Shown here in pieces: positions 1 to 5,564 of a DNA stretch of 5,899 nt. Under the pieces are notes generated by a model that was given only the letters and a program-made list of their open reading frames with translations, did not search any database and was not told the DNA's origin. This DNA is from Halobacteria archaeon (GTDB lineage: Bacteria; Pseudomonadota; Gammaproteobacteria; UBA9214), in NCBI GenBank assembly GCA_013041945.1, contig JABDRC010000149.1, positions 1 to 5,899 of the forward strand. Reading direction: 5' to 3'. Both the position numbers and the translations under genes were made by a program. Position 1 is the first letter of the stretch. Every line of letters starts with the position of its first letter.

Positions 1-1635
1 GTAATGATCATAGATTTGAAACTGGGCTTCACGGGCATGGCGATCGCGCGCCCGGTCGGCCAGGCGGGTAATCAGCGCGGAGCCCGTATCTACCTGCAGT
101 TCCGGCTCCAGCACGGTGGTGACATCGAACAGGTCCGCATATGACTGGATATAAGCCACTTTGTGCCAGACACCGTTGTCTGCACCATCACCGTTGGTAT
201 CGCCGGGACTGGTATCGCCCGCAAAGAAGTACAGCGGCCGGCCATTATGGGTTGCCTGAACCGTACTGTCGGTGCGGACAATGGTGCCGAGGTTCATGAC
301 CCCCGAAGCCACGCCATCTGCGATCAGCAACGGTGGCCAGGTGGTTGCACAACCAGCATTACAGGTGCTGGTGCCCGGCACGGGAAGGTCGTTGTCAAAG
401 ACATAGAGCGTATAGCCCGGCTGGCTGGCACCCGAACCGCCGGCCAGGATGTCGTTTATGGAGGCGACTTCGTTGACGGGAATGACAAGCTCGCAACCGA
501 CGGCATCGACAGGTTTTGCAGGCGGCGTTCCCGGGCACTGATCAATACCGTCATCCACTCCGTCGCCATCAGTATCGATACAGCCGTTCGCCGCCACCGT
601 GCTGCCGGGCAGCGTGCCGGGGCATTGATCAAGCCCGTCATTGATACCATCGTTATCAGTATCCGGGCAGCCGTTCGTCGCTACCGTACTGCCAGGCGGC
701 GTGCCCGGGCATTGGTCGATGCTGTCGTCTATACCATCACCGTCCGCATCTGCCGGCGGCAGGCCGTAGACTTCCATTTCCCAGATGGAATATCCGTACA
801 CGCTGGTGCGGGTGATGCCAAGCATGCGCACATATTGATAGGTGCCTGACACGGTGACAATATCAGTTCGGTCTCCAAACGCGCCGCCTGTTTCGATGGC
901 GAGGGTTGTCCAGTTGCTATTGTCCATTGAACCCTGGATTTCATAGGTGGCCGCGTTCGCTGCTTCCCAATGGATGATAACTTCAGTCAATGCATAGCTG
1001 GCGCCCAGATCGAGAGTAATCCATTCGTTGTCGGTGAACAGTGACCCCCAGCGGGTAGTCATATTGCCATCAACTGCAGAAGAGGCAGGCCCGCCACCTT
1101 GAGCATTCTGGGTGCTACTTGCAGTCGCAGTCGCCGACAATGACTGCGGCGGGATGGCACAACCATCCACGTCCACGGCACTGCCGGGCGGCGTGCCGGG
1201 GCAGAGATCGTCAGCATCGGCAACACCATCATTATCCGTATCCGGGTTACACATCGAGCCGGGGGCGCTGGGTCCTGGTGGTTGGCCGAAGAGGCCCTTG
1301 AAGGCGAAGAGATCGAATATATTGACCGATACCGCTCCGCCGGAGTAATCGAGATCGTACCGGGCATCAGCCGCTGGATCCCCGAAGGCTCCCTTGAAGG
1401 CAAACAAATCAAAAACGTTGGTTACACAGTCTGCGGTAAAATCGCCATCGCAGGCATTGCCGTGCCCGTCACCGTCGCTATCTTCCTGGCCCGGGTTGGC
1501 GACGCTGGTACAGTTATCAAGGGTATCGGAGACACCGTCGCCATCAGCATCGGCCGGCATTGCATGAGCCGTCTCAAAAGCGGTTATGGCCATCAAGAGG
1601 GCTATGCAGATTTTTATATTATTTTTGAATGACAT
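1..1635 (-). CDS. Secreted multidomain calcium-binding protein (TSP3 / dockerin-like / discoidin / PF03640), 3' end outside window
   Basis: Reading the minus strand from the ATG at 1635 gives 545 codons without a stop up to the window edge, so the C-terminus is missing. Residues 1-25 form a Sec signal peptide (basic start, hydrophobic IALLMAITAF core, AHA cleavage site). TSP3-type DxDxDGxxD repeats lie at about 27-62 and 130-160, and three more at 294-381, each ending in a DQCPGTxP motif. Residues 63-117 hold a duplicated EF-hand/dockerin-like motif (VTNVFDLFAFKGAFG and VSVNIFDLFAFKGLFG). Residues 162-291 look like an F5/8 type C (discoidin) carbohydrate-binding domain, with SSAVDGNMTTRWGS and a WEMEVYG end. 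Residues 405-495 match the PF03640 secreted repeat (YTLYVFDND, CNAGCATTWPPL, NGRPLYFFAGD, GVWHKVAY). I do not recognise the tail at 496-545. The likely role is an extracellular or surface protein binding calcium and perhaps glycans; no catalytic domain is visible in this part. No clear Shine-Dalgarno precedes the ATG. The start is supported by the signal peptide. Confidence 0.9.
   Translation of the reverse strand, partial: MSFKNNIKICIALLMAITAFETAHAMPADADGDGVSDTLDNCTSVANPGQEDSDGDGHGNACDGDFTADCVTNVFDLFAFKGAFGDPAADARYDLDYSGGAVSVNIFDLFAFKGLFGQPPGPSAPGSMCNPDTDNDGVADADDLCPGTPPGSAVDVDGCAIPPQSLSATATASSTQNAQGGGPASSAVDGNMTTRWGSLFTDNEWITLDLGASYALTEVIIHWEAANAATYEIQGSMDNSNWTTLAIETGGAFGDRTDIVTVSGTYQYVRMLGITRTSVYGYSIWEMEVYGLPPADADGDGIDDSIDQCPGTPPGSTVATNGCPDTDNDGINDGLDQCPGTLPGSTVAANGCIDTDGDGVDDGIDQCPGTPPAKPVDAVGCELVIPVNEVASINDILAGGSGASQPGYTLYVFDNDLPVPGTSTCNAGCATTWPPLLIADGVASGVMNLGTIVRTDSTVQATHNGRPLYFFAGDTSPGDTNGDGADNGVWHKVAYIQSYADLFDVTTVLEPELQVDTGSALITRLADRARDRHAREAQFQIYDHY
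493..756 (-). repeat. Three tandem TSP3 repeats of about 87-90 bases
   Basis: These are codons 294-381 of the secreted protein. Three units of 30, 29 and 29 codons share DTDGDG-type calcium ligands followed by IDQCPGTPPGS and a NGC ending. The first two units are also close at the DNA level, as shown by the near-identical stretch coding for DQCPGT plus the following Pro-Gly-Ser. This points to local duplication. The repeats belong to the coding sequence and are not a separate element. Confidence 0.8.
1284..1447 (-). other. Dockerin-like duplicated EF-hand segment
   Basis: This covers codons 63-117 of the secreted protein (listed on the minus strand, so the higher coordinate is the 5' side). 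Two copies of a 12-residue calcium-loop-like segment (DGDFTADCVTN, DLDYSGGAVSV) are each followed by a FDLFAFKGxFG helix, and a short PPGPS linker closes the unit. Type I dockerins have this paired loop-helix arrangement, where it binds cohesins or calcium. No cohesin is visible in the window, so a stand-alone calcium-stabilised module is equally likely. Confidence 0.6.
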
Positions 1636-1738
1636 TGTGTGTACCGTTGCATCAAGCCATCAGGCGCACCGGGTGGTGCGAGGTCCCTGTCGGCATAGAC
1701 GGGTAGCGCTGCCTGCGCAACGTCGGCCATGCCAAAAC
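1636..1738 (-). promoter_or_regulatory. Structured 5' leader of the secreted-protein gene
   Basis: On the minus strand the leader carries two clear hairpins. One is at 1685-1703, with arms CCCGTC and GACaGGG, one bulged A and a 6-base loop. The other is at 1665-1680, with arms CGCACC and GGTGCG and a 4-base loop. They lie 30-70 bases before the ATG, and no obvious ribosome binding site is present. A cis-regulatory RNA is possible. I tried to fit the cyclic-di-GMP-I (GEMM) consensus and could not, so no riboswitch class is named. Confidence 0.35.
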
Positions 1739-1766
1739 ACTGTAATGATGAATTGACTCATGTCAG
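1739..1766 (-). promoter_or_regulatory. Candidate sigma-70 promoter for the secreted-protein gene
   Basis: On the minus strand there is CTGACA at 1766-1761 (five of six matches to the -35 consensus), a 16-base spacer, then TACAGT at 1744-1739 (four of six to the -10). Transcription would start near 1732, just before the hairpin-rich leader. It competes with a possible extended -10 in the shared element further upstream (1825-1830). Confidence 0.3.
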
Positions 1767-1788
1767 TGTGCTGCCTGCCATGGGCTGA

Positions 1789-1836
1789 ATTTTCACTCCG
1801 CCAACCGGAAAAGAGGCAATGTGCTCTATAGCAGAT
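1789..1836 (-). repeat. Left copy of a divergent inverted repeat / shared upstream element
   Basis: The core 1819-1836 is an exact 18-base inverted match to 2398-2415. Past a 4-base mismatch, GGAAAAGA at 1807-1814 matches again at the same offset, and the match weakens outward to about 1789. By hand count 37 of 48 bases agree. Relative to the minus-strand gene, this element reads in the same direction as its partner does relative to the GH17 gene. It sits about 184 bases before the ATG at 1635. It contains TGCTATAGAG, which could be an extended -10 (TGnTATAGA) or half of an operator. Confidence 0.8.
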
Positions 1837-1850
1837 GATGTCTTATTTTA

Positions 1851-1864
1851 GCACACTGGTGTGC
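1851..1864. promoter_or_regulatory. 14-base palindrome, operator-like
   Basis: GCACAC TG GTGTGC is perfectly symmetrical with a 2-base centre. The loop is too short for a stable hairpin, so a dimeric DNA-binding protein site is the natural reading. It lies 15 bases inside the left shared element, upstream of both candidate promoters for the secreted-protein gene. No regulator is encoded in the window. Confidence 0.3.
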
Positions 1865-1909
1865 GGCTGCTTTACCATCCATTGCCTGGCCAATCATTGT
1901 CATTCCCCT

Positions 1910-1935
1910 AAAAAAAAGGCGACCCGAAGGTCGCC
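1910..1935 (-). terminator. Rho-independent terminator-like hairpin, minus strand
   Basis: On the minus strand GGCGACC, a TTCG tetraloop and GGTCGCC form a 7-bp GC-rich stem (1935-1918), followed by eight T residues (1917-1910). This is a textbook intrinsic terminator. No annotated minus-strand gene ends here: the region to the right is intergenic up to the plus-strand GH17 gene. It would therefore end a short unannotated transcript or block readthrough. On the plus strand the same stem lies only five bases before a GGGAGGAG ribosome binding site, so it may instead act in a leader. Confidence 0.6.
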
Positions 1936-1955
1936 TCTAAGGGAGGAGCTAACAC

Positions 1956-2081
1956 ATGAACTACATGCTTTCTCTGCGCTACACTGATGCAGTAGCGGGG
2001 GTAATGTTAAAGAATCAGCTATATAGCAGAGATAGACAGCTATATAGCAGCAATATTCGCGCCAACATTGCATCTAATTGA
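1956..2081 (+). CDS. Candidate 41-residue small protein, function unknown
   Basis: The ATG follows a strong Shine-Dalgarno (GGGAGGAG at 1941-1948, 7 bases of spacing). The ORF reads MNYMLSLRYTDAVAGVMLKN, then a polar segment ending NIRANIASN and a TGA. There is no recognisable domain, no clear signal peptide and no membrane segment. The RBS is the main evidence. Against it, the coding stretch contains the two tandem 12-base operator-like repeats (2017-2049), whose repetition produces the QLYS...QLYS repeat in the peptide, and a 6-bp stem at 1977-1997. It could be a leader peptide, a remnant of a lost gene, or non-coding. Confidence 0.3.
   Translation: MNYMLSLRYTDAVAGVMLKNQLYSRDRQLYSSNIRANIASN
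2016..2050. repeat. Tandem pair of CAGCTATATAGCAG repeats, 21-base period
   Basis: The 14-base sequence occurs identically at 2016-2029 and 2037-2050. Each copy contains the perfect 10-base palindrome GCTATATAGC. The 21-base period equals two helical turns, which places both copies on the same DNA face. The inner 12-mer AGCTATATAGCA is two substitutions from TGCTATAGAGCA in the flanking shared elements. This pattern is typical of cooperative operator sites; the regulator is unknown. Confidence 0.55.
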
Positions 2082-2397
2082 ATTCAGACAAATTTATATT
2101 CAGCGCTTGAAGGCATTCGTTCAGTTTTGTAAGAAATCCCTACAATGCCATGCTGTTGATTTCCACCGCGTTTTTATACAATCACAATTAATATCAATAC
2201 GATAGAGGCGCCTCGGCATCGATATCCGGGCAAATCCGCGCTGTCGGGTTGCCTTACATATGTCTGCTAAATCTTTGGGCAGGCCAATGATGTTCCCTCA
2301 AGCGTTTTCCTGTGCCCCGATGGCCTTACCCGTGATGATCGGCGTGTGCGCTGCCATAAAACAGTCTCGCCAAATATTGCGCACGTTATGATGTACT
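2082..2397. other. Intergenic stretch without a supported gene
   Basis: No ORF with a convincing RBS was seen on either strand. Minor structure includes a poorly spaced promoter-like pair (TTGATT at 2156-2161, TACAAT at 2177-2182, 15-base gap), a 10-base palindrome GAGGCGCCTC at 2205-2214, and distant arms GTGCGC (2346-2351) and GCGCAC (2379-2384). A short minus-strand transcript ending at the terminator near 1910 would have to start in or near this stretch. Confidence 0.5.
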
Positions 2398-2445
2398 ATC
2401 TGCTATAGAGCACATCTATTCTTTTCCCGCTGGAAGATTGAACAA
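2398..2445 (+). repeat. Right copy of the divergent inverted repeat / shared upstream element
   Basis: This is the partner of 1789-1836. Positions 2398-2415 are the exact 18-base inverted match, and TCTTTTCC at 2420-2427 matches again after four differing bases. It stands about 150 bases before the GH17 ATG, oriented towards that gene. It includes TGCTATAGAGCA at 2401-2412 (an operator-like near-palindrome, or an extended -10 with TATAGA at 2404-2409 and no good -35). Confidence 0.8.
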
Positions 2446-2496
2446 CCGGGCCGGTGCAGACTGGGCAAAGACGTGAATAGATACTTTTCTACCCGC

Positions 2497-2536
2497 ATCC
2501 TGCTGAGGATTACCCTGCGCCGCGGATCGTACAGGG
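2497..2536 (+). promoter_or_regulatory. Two hairpins in the GH17 leader
   Basis: Arms ATCCT (2497-2501) and AGGAT (2506-2510) enclose a 4-base loop. Arms CCCTG (2513-2517) and CAGGG (2532-2536) enclose 14 bases. Both lie between the shared upstream element and the start codon, 30-70 bases before the ATG. That is the same placement as the hairpins before the divergent gene, although the sequences differ. Neither is followed by a T-run, so they are not terminators. Confidence 0.3.
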
Positions 2537-2564
2537 CGAAATTCAGGAATCGAACAGGCGAATC

Positions 2565-3578
2565 ATGATCGTAAAAAACATACGCATAGCACTTGCAGCC
2601 ATACTCCTGCTGTCCGCATGCGACTACACACCGGAGAACGCGGCTGAAATATCGCTTGCGAATGTCACCATCGACAGGCGGGCGTTCAACCCGGTTATCG
2701 ATCGCAACTGGATAGGGAACGGCATCTCCTACGGGGCCTACCGGGATGGCGAGGGTCCGGACAAGGGAAGCCTGACTTCCAAAGAGAATATTCTTGAAGA
2801 TCTCCAGCTGATTGCCAAAAGATGGAACCTGATCAGGCTGTATGCATCAGACCGGCAGTCGCGCAATATCCTGGAGGTGATCCGGGACAACAGGCTACCG
2901 ATACGCGTCATGCAGGGGGCGTGGGTATCAGGGCACCACACGCAGGAACAGGATGATGCGCAGCTGCAGCAGTTAATCGAGCTGGCAAATGCATTCCCCG
3001 AAATCATCGTCGCAGTCAATGTCGGCAACGAGATCTTTGTCGACTGGTCAGCCCACAAGACCGATGACATGGATAAAGTGATCGGCTATATACGGCGTGT
3101 CCGTGCAAAGATCACGCAACCGGTCACGGTGAATGATGATTACAACTTCTGGAACAAGGAACACGCAGCGACTATAGCCGCTGAGGTCGATTTCATCGGT
3201 CTGCATGCCTATGCCTTCTGGAACAACAAGCCGCTTGCAGAGGCCATGGACTGGACGGATGCGATCTATCGCGATATTCAGGAAAGATTTCCGGACCACC
3301 TGATTGTCTACAGTGAGACCGGCTGGCCGACCAGCAGGATTTATGACACCACCAGTTACGAGGGTCAGCTCATCGGCAAGGCCGGTGAAGATGAGCAGAA
3401 GATCTTCTTCGATCAGTATGATGCCTGGGTAAACGGAAACAGGGTGATCTCGCTCTACTTCGAGGCCTTTGATGAAAACTGGAAGGGTGGCTTTGACGGT
3501 GAGAATCCAATGGACAAGGCTGAAAAGCACTGGGGCGTGTACAGGGCCGACCGGACACCCAAGAAACTGCTGCAGTAA
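2565..3578 (+). CDS. Lipoprotein glycoside hydrolase family 17 (beta-1,3-glucan active)
   Basis: This is a 337-residue protein. Residues 1-19 form a lipoprotein signal with lipobox LSAC and lipidated Cys19. The rest is a GH17-type TIM barrel: GISYGAYRDGEGP near 53-65, RLYASD at 91-96, the acid/base motif VGNE with Glu156, LHAYAFWN at 213-220, and the nucleophile motif SETGWPT with Glu251. EAFDENWKGG at 300-309 is a usual C-terminal GH17 motif. Known bacterial GH17 enzymes hydrolyse or transglycosylate beta-1,3-glucans, and this sequence alone does not decide between the two. Asp20 directly after the lipidated Cys is an inner-membrane retention signal in E. coli, suggesting the periplasmic face of the inner membrane. 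The start is chosen for the signal peptide; a weak AGG at 2556-2558 precedes it. The gene is divergent from the secreted calcium-binding protein. Confidence 0.92.
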   Translation: MIVKNIRIALAAILLLSACDYTPENAAEISLANVTIDRRAFNPVIDRNWIGNGISYGAYRDGEGPDKGSLTSKENILEDLQLIAKRWNLIRLYASDRQSRNILEVIRDNRLPIRVMQGAWVSGHHTQEQDDAQLQQLIELANAFPEIIVAVNVGNEIFVDWSAHKTDDMDKVIGYIRRVRAKITQPVTVNDDYNFWNKEHAATIAAEVDFIGLHAYAFWNNKPLAEAMDWTDAIYRDIQERFPDHLIVYSETGWPTSRIYDTTSYEGQLIGKAGEDEQKIFFDQYDAWVNGNRVISLYFEAFDENWKGGFDGENPMDKAEKHWGVYRADRTPKKLLQ

Positions 3579-3755
3579 GACTGGACATACAGCCCCGGTC
3601 CGGGCAAACGGTCATCATGCGTATTACAGCGCAAGAGATTTGATGCGAGGGCCATTGCGGCTGGTGCTTCCAGCGCGGCGCAGTGATCTATCTGGGCGGA
3701 GGTATTGCTGATAACCTTGTCAGAAAATAAGGGTCACCTCACCGGGAGCTGAATT
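3579..3755 (+). other. Gap between GH17 and 6-phosphogluconate dehydrogenase genes
   Basis: This 177-base gap has no T-tailed terminator. The only hairpin noted is a short GCTGG/CCAGC stem at 3660-3674 without a following T-run. A good ribosome binding site, GGGAG at 3744-3748, serves the next gene with a 7-base spacing. Readthrough from the GH17 gene is possible. Confidence 0.5.
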
Positions 3756-4733
3756 ATGCAAATAGGAATGGTCGGGCTGGGACGCATGGGCAGTAATATG
3801 CTGTTGCGTTTGCATGCGGGCGGGCATCAATGTGTCGGCCTGGATCTGGCGACGCAAAATGTAGAGCAGCTGCAGGCCCAGGGCGTCAGGGCGACAACCT
3901 CCCTGGACGAATTCGTGTCCTGGCTGGAGCCGCCGCGGACCGCCTGGTGCATGGTGCCGCATGGTGAAGCAACCGAGCAAACCGTGAAAGCCCTGGGTGA
4001 ACGCTTCAGTGCAGAGGATATCGTCATTGACGGCGGCAACAGCTACTTCAAGGATGATGTGCGGCGCGCGCAACAGTTATCGGCAGCCGGGATTCATTAT
4101 ATCGATGTGGGCACCAGCGGCGGCGTATGGGGGCGCGAGCGCGGCTACTGCCTGATGATTGGCGGACCGAAAGTGGCGGTGGAATATCTCGACCCGGTTT
4201 TTCGTTGCCTTGCGCCCGGCAAGGGCGATATCCCGGCCACGGCAGGGCGGCCGGCAGACAAGGGCAGTGCCGAGGCAGGTTATCTTCACTGCGGCCCCGC
4301 CGGTGCCGGTCACTTCGTGAAAATGATTCACAATGGTATCGAATACGGCATGATGCAGGCCTATGCGGAAGGCTTCGACATCATGAAGAATGCCGCCAGT
4401 GAATCGCTGCCGGAGGACATGCGCTATGAACTGGAACTGGGTGAAATCGCCGAGGTATGGCGGCGTGGCAGCGTCGTGAGTTCCTGGCTGCTGGATCTGT
4501 GTGCCATCTCGCTGCAGGAGGATCCGCAGTTGGGGGAATTCAGTGGTTATGTGCAGGATTCAGGAGAAGGGCGCTGGACGGTACAGACGGCCATCGAGGA
4601 GGCGGTGCCGGCCGATGTGTTGACCGCTGCCCTGTATACCCGGTTCCGTTCCCGGCAGGAACATACCTTCGCCGAGAAAATGCTTTCAGCCATGCGTAGC
4701 CAGTTTGGCGGCCATACGGAGAAAACAGGCTGA
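3756..4733 (+). CDS. gnd: 6-phosphogluconate dehydrogenase, decarboxylating, short (GndA-like, probably NAD-dependent) form
   Basis: The enzyme oxidises and decarboxylates 6-phosphogluconate to ribulose 5-phosphate in the cytoplasm. This 325-residue protein matches the short class of about 300-340 residues, not the 470-residue NADP enzyme. The Rossmann motif GLGRMG is at 7-12. Asp30 ends the second strand (GLDL), an acidic residue usually linked to NAD preference. IDGGNSYFKDD spans 91-101. The substrate-binding SGG is at 121-123, and the catalytic block GAGHFVKMIHNGIEYGMMQ is at 183-201, with Lys189, His192, Asn193 and Glu196 in the expected places. The end RSRQEHTFAEKMLSAMRSQFGGH is typical of the class. 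The start is backed by GGGAG 7 bases upstream. All key residues are present. The next gene follows after 119 bases on the same strand. Confidence 0.93.
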   Translation: MQIGMVGLGRMGSNMLLRLHAGGHQCVGLDLATQNVEQLQAQGVRATTSLDEFVSWLEPPRTAWCMVPHGEATEQTVKALGERFSAEDIVIDGGNSYFKDDVRRAQQLSAAGIHYIDVGTSGGVWGRERGYCLMIGGPKVAVEYLDPVFRCLAPGKGDIPATAGRPADKGSAEAGYLHCGPAGAGHFVKMIHNGIEYGMMQAYAEGFDIMKNAASESLPEDMRYELELGEIAEVWRRGSVVSSWLLDLCAISLQEDPQLGEFSGYVQDSGEGRWTVQTAIEEAVPADVLTAALYTRFRSRQEHTFAEKMLSAMRSQFGGHTEKTG

Positions 4734-4852
4734 AGAACCCTGCCGGCGTTTTGGCAATGCGATCTTCGCGCCATGATCGAATACCGTGCATGTTGTGGCG
4801 GGTGTGCTGAACAAGCGGGCAGGTTGAAAGCGCTGTAATAGAAAGGAACATC
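4734..4852 (+). other. Gap between the dehydrogenase genes
   Basis: This 119-base gap has no convincing terminator or promoter. A ribosome binding site AAAGGA at 4842-4847 lies 5 bases before the next ATG. Cotranscription of the two genes is plausible but not shown. Confidence 0.5.
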
Positions 4853-5554
4853 ATGAAATTACTGGAAGGAAAATGGGCGCTGGTGACCGGATCGAGCCGC
4901 GGCATCGGCCAGCAGATTGCAACAGGACTGGCGGGGCGCAAGTGCAACCTGGTCGTCCATGGGCGCAAGCCTGGCAACATGGCCCGGACGCTTGAACTGC
5001 TCAAACCCTTCGACGTGCAGGTGCTCGGTGTCAGTGGAGAATTGTCAGACAGGCAGGGTATCCGGTCGGTCATCGACGGGGTGCGCTCCGGACCCGGACA
5101 CGTGGATATTCTCTACAACAACGCCGCGATAATGAGCGCATGGAAGCCGATCTGGGAAGTGACACCTGAAGAATGGCTGGATATCTTCCAGGTCAACCTG
5201 CTGGCGATGATCGCCCTGTGCAATGCCTTTGCACCCGGGATGAAGCGCCGCGGCTACGGTCGCATCATTAACCTGTCATCCGGGATCAGGGACACCCCGA
5301 ACCTGGCACCTTATGGTGTGTCAAAGTCCGCGGTCGATAAATATACCCGCGACCTGGCAGCCGAACTGAAGGGCAGCAATGTGCTGGCCAACTATCTCGA
5401 TCCGGGCTGGATGAAGACCGACATGGGTGGAGAAGACGCCATGTATCCGGTCGAGGACGTGTTGCCGGGTGCGCTCGTGCCGGCCCTGCTGGAGGACGAC
5501 GGGCCGAGCGGTCAACTCTTCGCGGCACAGGATTATCGCATGCTGGTCGGCTAG
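4853..5554 (+). CDS. Short-chain dehydrogenase/reductase (SDR), classical type
   Basis: This 233-residue protein has a complete classical SDR core: cofactor motif TGSSRGIG at 12-19, NNAA at 89-92, Asn115 in VNLLA, catalytic Ser142/143 in NLSSG, and YGVSK with Tyr154 and Lys158. PGWMKTDMGG follows at the usual substrate-loop position. Arg38 after the second strand (VHGRK) suggests NADP(H). The length is slightly short for the family (about 245-255). The substrate cannot be read from the sequence. FabG-like ketoacyl reductases and sugar or alcohol dehydrogenases share these motifs. AAAGGA precedes the ATG by 5 bases. It follows the 6-phosphogluconate dehydrogenase gene and converges with the cytochrome gene, whose stop codon is 10 bases away. 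Confidence 0.88.
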   Translation: MKLLEGKWALVTGSSRGIGQQIATGLAGRKCNLVVHGRKPGNMARTLELLKPFDVQVLGVSGELSDRQGIRSVIDGVRSGPGHVDILYNNAAIMSAWKPIWEVTPEEWLDIFQVNLLAMIALCNAFAPGMKRRGYGRIINLSSGIRDTPNLAPYGVSKSAVDKYTRDLAAELKGSNVLANYLDPGWMKTDMGGEDAMYPVEDVLPGALVPALLEDDGPSGQLFAAQDYRMLVG

Positions 5555-5564
5555 ACAAGTCGAT

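Noticed and set aside
493..756. CRISPR-like or satellite repeats
   Set aside because: The repeats are in frame, encode TSP3 motifs and lack spacer-repeat structure.
163..849. 228-codon plus-strand ORF across the left region
   Set aside because: It lies opposite the TSP3/PF03640 coding frame, whose minus-strand translation has coherent domains. The plus-strand product is a low-complexity Arg/Ala/Val/Ile sequence with no domain and no RBS.
1282..1632. 116-codon plus-strand ORF
   Set aside because: It is antisense to the signal peptide and dockerin-like region of the secreted protein and shows no family features.
1636..1738. Cyclic-di-GMP-I riboswitch in the leader
   Set aside because: The GCAAAGCC-like core and the tetraloop receptor pattern could not be found; only generic hairpins are present.
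1807..2427. Miniature transposable element bounded by the inverted repeats
   Set aside because: No target-site duplication is visible outside the arms, the arms fade gradually instead of ending sharply, and their placement before both genes fits shared regulation better. It is kept only as an alternative.
3048..3530. 160-codon minus-strand ORF inside the GH17 gene
   Set aside because: It is antisense to the GH17 catalytic motifs and has no domain; a shadow of codon bias.
3660..3674. Hairpin GCTGG/CCAGC as terminator of the GH17 gene
   Set aside because: The stem is only 5 bp and no T-run follows.
4540..5073. 177-codon minus-strand ORF spanning the gap between the two dehydrogenase genes
   Set aside because: It overlaps the ends of two well-supported plus-strand enzymes, and its product is compositionally odd with no recognisable motif.
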